From positions 1 to 64,000 of the forward strand of contig CANNAV010000002.1 in assembly GCA_947502585.1 (NCBI GenBank): 64,000 nt of DNA, written 5' to 3'. Of this stretch, positions 59,265 through 64,000 are shown in pieces. The DNA comes from an uncultured Pseudovibrio sp. (GTDB lineage Bacteria; Pseudomonadota; Alphaproteobacteria; Rhizobiales; Stappiaceae). The notes beneath the pieces were generated by a model that saw only the letters and a list, made by a program, of their open reading frames with translations, made no database searches and was not told the origin of the DNA. The number at the start of each line of letters is the position of its first letter. Position 1 is the first letter of the stretch. The position numbers and the translations under genes were made by a program.

Positions 59265-61781
59265 ATGCCAGCATACTGGCATAAACACGCACGTGTTAGC
59301 GTGCTGTGGCGTAGAAGGTTTAGGCTTGTACTGAACCTGTTGGGCGTTGCTGTGTTTGCTCTTCTTGGTGCTGCTGGTTTCTCTCAGGCTATGGATATTC
59401 TGCCTGCTCTTTCAGGCAGTTCTGTTGACGCCTTCAAGGTTGTCTGGGTCGCGGCAACGGCTGGCATTGCCTTGTATGCAGTCGCAGCCTCCGTCGTGCT
59501 TGTCCGCATCCGCAGGAATGACTCTCTGTCCATTTTGCAACTGCGTCAGGACCGGGCCGATGCAATGGCGCGTATTGACCGCCTCGAAGCCTTGCTGGAA
59601 ACAGAAGACTGCCTCCTTTTAGTCTGGAATGGTGAGGCGAGGCATCCTGGCGTTGCCGGACGCCTGCCGGAAAGTCTGGAACTTACTGGCGGCCTTTCTC
59701 AGCTTGTTGAGTTTGAGACGTGGCTGGACGTCAAGTCCGCTGAGGCCCTGCGCGCTTTTCTTGAGCATTTGCGCGGCCACGGCGAAGTCTTCCGGTTAAC
59801 CTTAACGACTATCGACGGAGTCTATCTGGAAGCATCCGGCCATACAGCAGGTGGACTGGCAGTCCTGCGCCTGCGTGATCTGACCGGAGACCGTCAGCTC
59901 TGCGCCCGCCTGGCTGAGCAGAACAAGGAGCTGCGTGAGCAGATCTCTTCGCTTCACAGCCTGCTGGACGCACTGCCGGGGCCCGCCTGGCAGCGTGACA
60001 ATCATGGCCACCTCGTCTGGGTCAACTCAGCTTATATGGATGCTGTCGAGGCCGAAAGCATCCACACTGTGGTTGATGAGCAGATCGAGCTGCTGGAAGC
60101 TAAAGGCCGCAGCAAACTCAACATGATGCGCCAGACTGACGGTGTTTATCATTCGCCAATGCCAGTTGTGGCTGCGGGCAAACGGCGCGTCTTTGAGCTC
60201 ACCGATGTGAATTCTGATCATGGTAATGCAGGCCTTGCTCAGGATATTTCAGAGCTTGAGCGTGTACAGGGACAGCTTCGCCGCACACTGGAGTCTCATA
60301 CGCGTACGCTCGATCAGCTTCAGACGCCTGTGGCCGTGTTTGGTGCCGATCATCGTCTCCAGTTCTACAACGCAGCCTATCGCTCCCTTTGGGATATCGA
60401 TCAGGTCTTTCTGGAGACCAGGCCGGAAGAAGGCGAGTTGCTCGATGTCCTGCGTGCAGCCCGTAAACTGCCGGAACAGGCGGATTACCGCGGCTGGAGA
60501 ACCAAACATCTGGAATGTTACCACACTCTGGATGCACAGGCATTCTGGTGGTACTTGCCAGATGGACGAACCCTGCGCGTGATCGCCAGCCCACATCCGC
60601 AAGGTGGCGTAACGTACTTTTACGAGAACGTGACCGAGCAGCTGGATCTGGAAAGTCGCTTCAACGCGCTCACCCGTGTACAGCGAGAAACACTCGATCA
60701 TCTGACCGAAGCTGTTGCCGTGTTCGGCTCCAATGGACGCATGCGTCTCTCCAACCCGGCCTTTGCAGAAATCTGGGGCCTGTCGCAGGAGTTCCTCGAT
60801 ACTGACCCGCATATCAACGACCTGCTGGAAAGCTGCAAAGAGAGGATGGGAGGATCTGACCATTGGCAAGAGCTCGCCTGTGGCGTGACTGGCCTTTCCG
60901 ACAATCGCACCAGCGTCTCTGGCCGCATGGAGCGGATCGACGGCTCTGTCATCGACTATGTCACCGTACCGCTGCCGGATGGAGGTACGCTGCTCACGTT
61001 CGTAAACGTCACCGATACGGTCAACGTGGAACGTGCCCTCCACGCCACCAATGATGCACTTCAGGAAGCCGACCAGCTCAAGAACGCCTTCATTCAGCAC
61101 GTTTCTTACGAGCTGCGATCTCCGCTGACCACAATTATCGGTTTTGCACAGCTGTTGGGGGATGCCAAGTTCGGAGATCTGTCTCCGAAACAGGAAGAGT
61201 ATACCGACTACATCCTGTCGTCCTCTTCTGCTTTGCTGCACATCATCAACGACATCCTTGACCTTGCAACCGTCGATGCGGGTATCATGGAGCTCGAAAT
61301 CACCGAGGTAGATGTGGCTCAGACGGTATCTGAGGCTGTTGAAGGCCTGAAAGACCGTCTGGTTGAATCGGACATCACACTCCGTACCCACATGCCTGAG
61401 GGCATCGGTCATCTCAAAGCAGATGAGCGGCGGCTGCGGCAGGTTCTCTTCAACCTGCTGTCCAACGCAATCAGCTACTCCGATAAGGGGGGCCTGATAG
61501 ACATCAGCTGCCAGCGTGAGGAAAACGAAATCTTCTTTCGCATCAAGGACCATGGTGCAGGCATCCCGCAGGAGATGCTGGATCAGGTCTTTTCTCGCTT
61601 TGTAGGCCGTGGTGCAGGTGGAAACCGTCAGGGCGTTGGCCTTGGCCTGTCAATCGTAAAGAGCTTTGTTGAGCTGCACGGCGGTACAGTAGAAATTTCT
61701 TCGGCAGAAGGACGAGGCACTACAGTGGATTGCACCTTCCCGCTTGAGCCGCATGTTCATTCGCTGGAAGCGGCGGAATAA
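59265..61781 (+). CDS. divL: DivL-type pseudokinase with tyrosine in place of the phosphoacceptor histidine
   Basis: The 838-residue protein has the layout of the cell-cycle pseudokinase DivL. Two membrane helices are at about residues 23-42 and 60-82. A series of PAS-like domains follows, with blocks near HSLLDALPGPAWQRDNHG, LQTPVAVFGADHRLQFYNAA and LTEAVAVFGSNGRMRLSNPA. The dimerisation helix has FIQHVSYELRSPLTTIIGFA, with Tyr615 where histidine kinases have the phosphoacceptor His. The ATP-binding domain is intact (NLLSNAISYSDKG, GVGLGLSIVKSFVELHGG). I start at ATG 59265 because AAAGGGG lies just upstream; TTG 59187 or ATG 59232 are alternatives. DivL reads DivK and controls CckA-CtrA in Caulobacter; the same role is inferred here. 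Confidence 0.92.
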   Translation: MPAYWHKHARVSVLWRRRFRLVLNLLGVAVFALLGAAGFSQAMDILPALSGSSVDAFKVVWVAATAGIALYAVAASVVLVRIRRNDSLSILQLRQDRADAMARIDRLEALLETEDCLLLVWNGEARHPGVAGRLPESLELTGGLSQLVEFETWLDVKSAEALRAFLEHLRGHGEVFRLTLTTIDGVYLEASGHTAGGLAVLRLRDLTGDRQLCARLAEQNKELREQISSLHSLLDALPGPAWQRDNHGHLVWVNSAYMDAVEAESIHTVVDEQIELLEAKGRSKLNMMRQTDGVYHSPMPVVAAGKRRVFELTDVNSDHGNAGLAQDISELERVQGQLRRTLESHTRTLDQLQTPVAVFGADHRLQFYNAAYRSLWDIDQVFLETRPEEGELLDVLRAARKLPEQADYRGWRTKHLECYHTLDAQAFWWYLPDGRTLRVIASPHPQGGVTYFYENVTEQLDLESRFNALTRVQRETLDHLTEAVAVFGSNGRMRLSNPAFAEIWGLSQEFLDTDPHINDLLESCKERMGGSDHWQELACGVTGLSDNRTSVSGRMERIDGSVIDYVTVPLPDGGTLLTFVNVTDTVNVERALHATNDALQEADQLKNAFIQHVSYELRSPLTTIIGFAQLLGDAKFGDLSPKQEEYTDYILSSSSALLHIINDILDLATVDAGIMELEITEVDVAQTVSEAVEGLKDRLVESDITLRTHMPEGIGHLKADERRLRQVLFNLLSNAISYSDKGGLIDISCQREENEIFFRIKDHGAGIPQEMLDQVFSRFVGRGAGGNRQGVGLGLSIVKSFVELHGGTVEISSAEGRGTTVDCTFPLEPHVHSLEAAE

Positions 61782-62008
61782 CTCATCCTTCAGTTTTCAG
61801 GAAGATTCATGCTTCAGGGACTTGAGTTCCCTTGCTGATTTTGGCAAGTGCTTACTCTTGAAGAATTCCGGGTGCATCGCACTCTGAAAGGATGGTGTGT
61901 ATCCCTGGTATGTAAGTTGAGTCTTCCTTTGAGGATACGCCTGGACAGTAAAGACCAGAGCATTCAGCACGAACGTAAGTGAGTGTGGCAGCTCTTGAGG
62001 CGAAATGT

Positions 62009-63520
62009 ATGAAGGTACTTCTCGACAATCAAATAGCAACCGAGCTCTTTGCTGCGGATTTGGCTGAGCTGCTGAAAGAGGGAGACGTACTTGCTCTTTC
62101 CGGAGAACTGGGCACCGGTAAATCAACCCTGGGCAGAGCACTACTCCGTTATTTGGCAGATGATCCCCATCTGGAAGTCCCAAGCCCCACGTTTACGCTC
62201 GTTCAAACCTACGATTTGCCGGGAATGTCTGTCGCTCATCTGGACCTCTACCGGATTGAAGAGCCTGAAGAGCTGGAAGAGATTGGGCTCGACGAGTATC
62301 TGGAAAACGGCGTAGCGCTGATTGAATGGCCCGAGATGGGCGACCCTTCCTACTGGCCGGATGCGCTGGACCTGAAACTGACAGAAGGCACAGAGCCGGA
62401 CACCCGCGAAATCACCCTCACAGCCAACTCGGAAAGCTGGCAGAACCGCCTTGACCGCCTCGCTGCCCGTCGTGCCTTGCTAAAAAAAACCGGCTGGATT
62501 GATGCCGGGCGCGAACACGTGCAAGGCGATGCCTCCACGCGCACGTATTTTCGTCTTCACAAAAACGGTGAAACAGTCGTCTTTATGGATAGTCTGCCAA
62601 CCGGGCCTGAGCCGCTTCTGCCCACTGGTAAAACATACGGCGAAACCGTACACCGCGCCAGGGACGTCACTGCCTTCTTCGCGCTCAGTAACGCTCTGGC
62701 TGATCACGGGTTTCGCGTACCAAAACGACTTGCCGCCGACCCGGAGAACGGATTGGCCCTACTGGAGGATTTCGGCGACCAGATCATCACCGAAAACGGT
62801 GAGGCGGTCAAAGAACGCTACGAGCTGGCCATTGATGGCATTGCCCGGCTCCACCGCTGTGAATGGGAGACTGAGCTGCTGGCTGATGGCAGACCGTATC
62901 AGCTAAAACCTTGTGATTTCGAAGTGCTGATCACGGAAGCTGACCTTTACCTCCAATGGTACCTGCCTTACGCCAGCGGAGAACCAGCAACTGAACAGCA
63001 AGGCCGGGACTACGTTGAAGCCTGGCAAGAGTTGCTGGAACCAGTGCTCCAAAGCGAACCAACATTGCTTTTGCGGGATTACCACAGTCCGAATATCATG
63101 TGGTTGCCAGAAGCTTCAGGCCTCAATAAGCTGGGTCTTATAGAATACCAGGATGCTATGACAGGCCCTGCTGCCTATGATGTTGCCTCGCTCATATATG
63201 ATGCACGTGTGGACATGCCAGAAGATCTGCAGGAACATTTGCTGCACCGATATTGCGACTCGGCAAGAAAACATAAACCCATTTTTGATGAAATGGTGTT
63301 TCGAAATGCTGTTGCTGTGTTGGCGTTGCAGCGCAATGCTAAAATCCTGGGGGCGTTCGTGCATCTTGATAAGCGGCTCGGAAAACCTAAATACACGAAG
63401 ATGCTTCCTCGCATACGCAGTTACGTGCGGCAGTGCTTTGCACAAGTGGGAGAAGTTAAACTCAAACCCATGTTCAATGTCATACTCTCGTCAAATGAGA
63501 CGGGCCAAAGTGGTGAGTGA
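62009..63520 (+). CDS. TsaE-AmgK fusion: tRNA t6A ATPase and amino-sugar phosphotransferase
   Basis: The 503-residue protein joins two domains. The N-terminal one, residues 1-150, is TsaE, with the P-loop ALSGELGTGKSTLGRALL and the VPSPTFTLVQTYDLPG and HLDLYRIEEPEELEEIGL segments. It should serve t6A37 modification. The C-terminal part, from about 165, is an AmgK-like phosphotransferase with HVQGDASTRTYFRL and the Brenner motif LLLRDYHSPNIMWL. AmgK-type kinases phosphorylate MurNAc at the anomeric carbon for peptidoglycan recycling, and the next gene is MurU-like, which strongly supports that role. The metal-site motif reads IEYQDAMTGPAAYDVASL, with Glu where relatives have Asp. The start is ATG 62009 after GAGG; GTG codons at 61979 and 61985 are alternatives. 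Confidence 0.88.
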   Translation: MKVLLDNQIATELFAADLAELLKEGDVLALSGELGTGKSTLGRALLRYLADDPHLEVPSPTFTLVQTYDLPGMSVAHLDLYRIEEPEELEEIGLDEYLENGVALIEWPEMGDPSYWPDALDLKLTEGTEPDTREITLTANSESWQNRLDRLAARRALLKKTGWIDAGREHVQGDASTRTYFRLHKNGETVVFMDSLPTGPEPLLPTGKTYGETVHRARDVTAFFALSNALADHGFRVPKRLAADPENGLALLEDFGDQIITENGEAVKERYELAIDGIARLHRCEWETELLADGRPYQLKPCDFEVLITEADLYLQWYLPYASGEPATEQQGRDYVEAWQELLEPVLQSEPTLLLRDYHSPNIMWLPEASGLNKLGLIEYQDAMTGPAAYDVASLIYDARVDMPEDLQEHLLHRYCDSARKHKPIFDEMVFRNAVAVLALQRNAKILGAFVHLDKRLGKPKYTKMLPRIRSYVRQCFAQVGEVKLKPMFNVILSSNETGQSGE

Positions 63521-63551
63521 CACAAGAGAACAGAACAACAGAGATAACGAG

Positions 63552-64000
63552 ATGCCTGAAGAAACTTCCTTCCACCCTAAATCGGCAATGGTTTTGTCCG
63601 CAGGGCTGGGTAAACGTATGCGACCCCTGACAGCGACCACGCCAAAACCTCTCATCGAGGTGGACGGTAAGTCGATGTTTGCGCGTGCTGCATCGCGTTT
63701 GAAGGAGGCTGGCCTCGAAACATGCGTTGTCAACGTGCACTACCTTGCAGACCTTGTAGAAAAACATGCCCGCAGGTTTAAGGGTCTGGATGTAAAGATC
63801 TCAGATGAACGCGAAGAGCTTCTGGATACGGGCGGCGGCATAAAAAAAGCCCTGCCAATGCTTGGCACTGACCCGTTCATTTTGAAAAACTCTGACAGCT
63901 TCTGGCTGGAAGGGGTAAAGCCAAATCTGGATCTCCTCGTAGAATTCTGGAATGATCATCAGATGGATATGCTGATGTTGCTCGCACCAACCGTGAATGC
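63552..64000 (+). CDS. murU: MurU-like nucleotidyltransferase, cut by the window end
   Basis: The 149 codons visible here are the N-terminal part of a sugar-phosphate nucleotidyltransferase: AMVLSAGLGKRMRPLTATTP is the G-x-G-x-R motif, KPLIEVDGKSMFARAA follows, and the HYLADLVEKHA and LDTGGGIKKALPMLG blocks agree with the MurU/HddC branch. In AmgK-MurU recycling it would turn MurNAc-1-phosphate into UDP-MurNAc. The gene directly follows tsaE-amgK, which supports this. I start at ATG 63552; an in-frame ATG at 63495 is an alternative that would overlap the fusion gene. The 3' end is outside the window. Confidence 0.85.
   Translation, partial: MPEETSFHPKSAMVLSAGLGKRMRPLTATTPKPLIEVDGKSMFARAASRLKEAGLETCVVNVHYLADLVEKHARRFKGLDVKISDEREELLDTGGGIKKALPMLGTDPFILKNSDSFWLEGVKPNLDLLVEFWNDHQMDMLMLLAPTVN

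Overview
The window comes from an alphaproteobacterial chromosome, most probably Hyphomicrobiales. This rests on the dnaA region with rpsT, the sdhCDAB, mdh-sucCDAB-lpdA and atpHAGDC clusters, the pckA / chvI-chvG-hprK-manX-ptsH block, ahcY next to a DivL-type pseudokinase, a TsaE-AmgK fusion, an Omp19-like lipoprotein and many GANTC (CcrM) sites. The overall look resembles Stappiaceae such as Pseudovibrio or Labrenzia, but that is inference and the genus cannot be fixed by eye.

Left part (1-12.2 kb): a GntR/FCD regulator, then gyrB, a LysE exporter with a decayed tandem copy, recF, dnaN, dnaA, a rhodanese, rpsT and an enoyl-CoA hydratase, all of these after the regulator on the minus strand. 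The 660 bp between the rhodanese gene and rpsT has no gene but holds six GANTC sites.

Central metabolism (12.9-32.5 kb, plus strand): sdhCDAB, then an accessory stretch, then zapE, mdh, sucC, sucD, sucA, sucB and lpdA, which together give the lower TCA cycle. The accessory stretch (16.5-21.5 kb) has an outer-membrane beta-barrel, a divergent TetR / AhpD-like pair, a nucleotidyltransferase-fold protein and a low-molecular-weight phosphatase-fold protein that both lack key active-site residues, a MAPEG protein and an Omp19-like lipoprotein. The sucA leader holds several hairpins, and SucB carries two lipoyl domains.

Middle (32.6-39.5 kb, minus strand): a secreted hypothetical, thiM-thiE under a clear TPP riboswitch, xerC, a phospholipase-D-fold protein, a secreted endonuclease I, a DUF523 protein and a transaldolase-type aldolase. 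A family of short palindromes is scattered between these genes.

Right part: priA and the F1 ATP synthase operon atpHAGDC (plus strand), a small GcrA-C-terminal-like protein, a MobA-like fusion with xdhC, and pckA (minus strand), then the divergent chvI-chvG-hprK-manX-ptsH signalling operon, a Nudix hydrolase, ahcY, divL, tsaE-amgK and a murU-like nucleotidyltransferase cut by the window end. No rRNA, tRNA, CRISPR array, intact insertion sequence or prophage was recognised. Most of the window is conserved housekeeping DNA; the unusual material lies in the accessory stretch, the decayed lysE copy, the RNA leaders and the palindromes.
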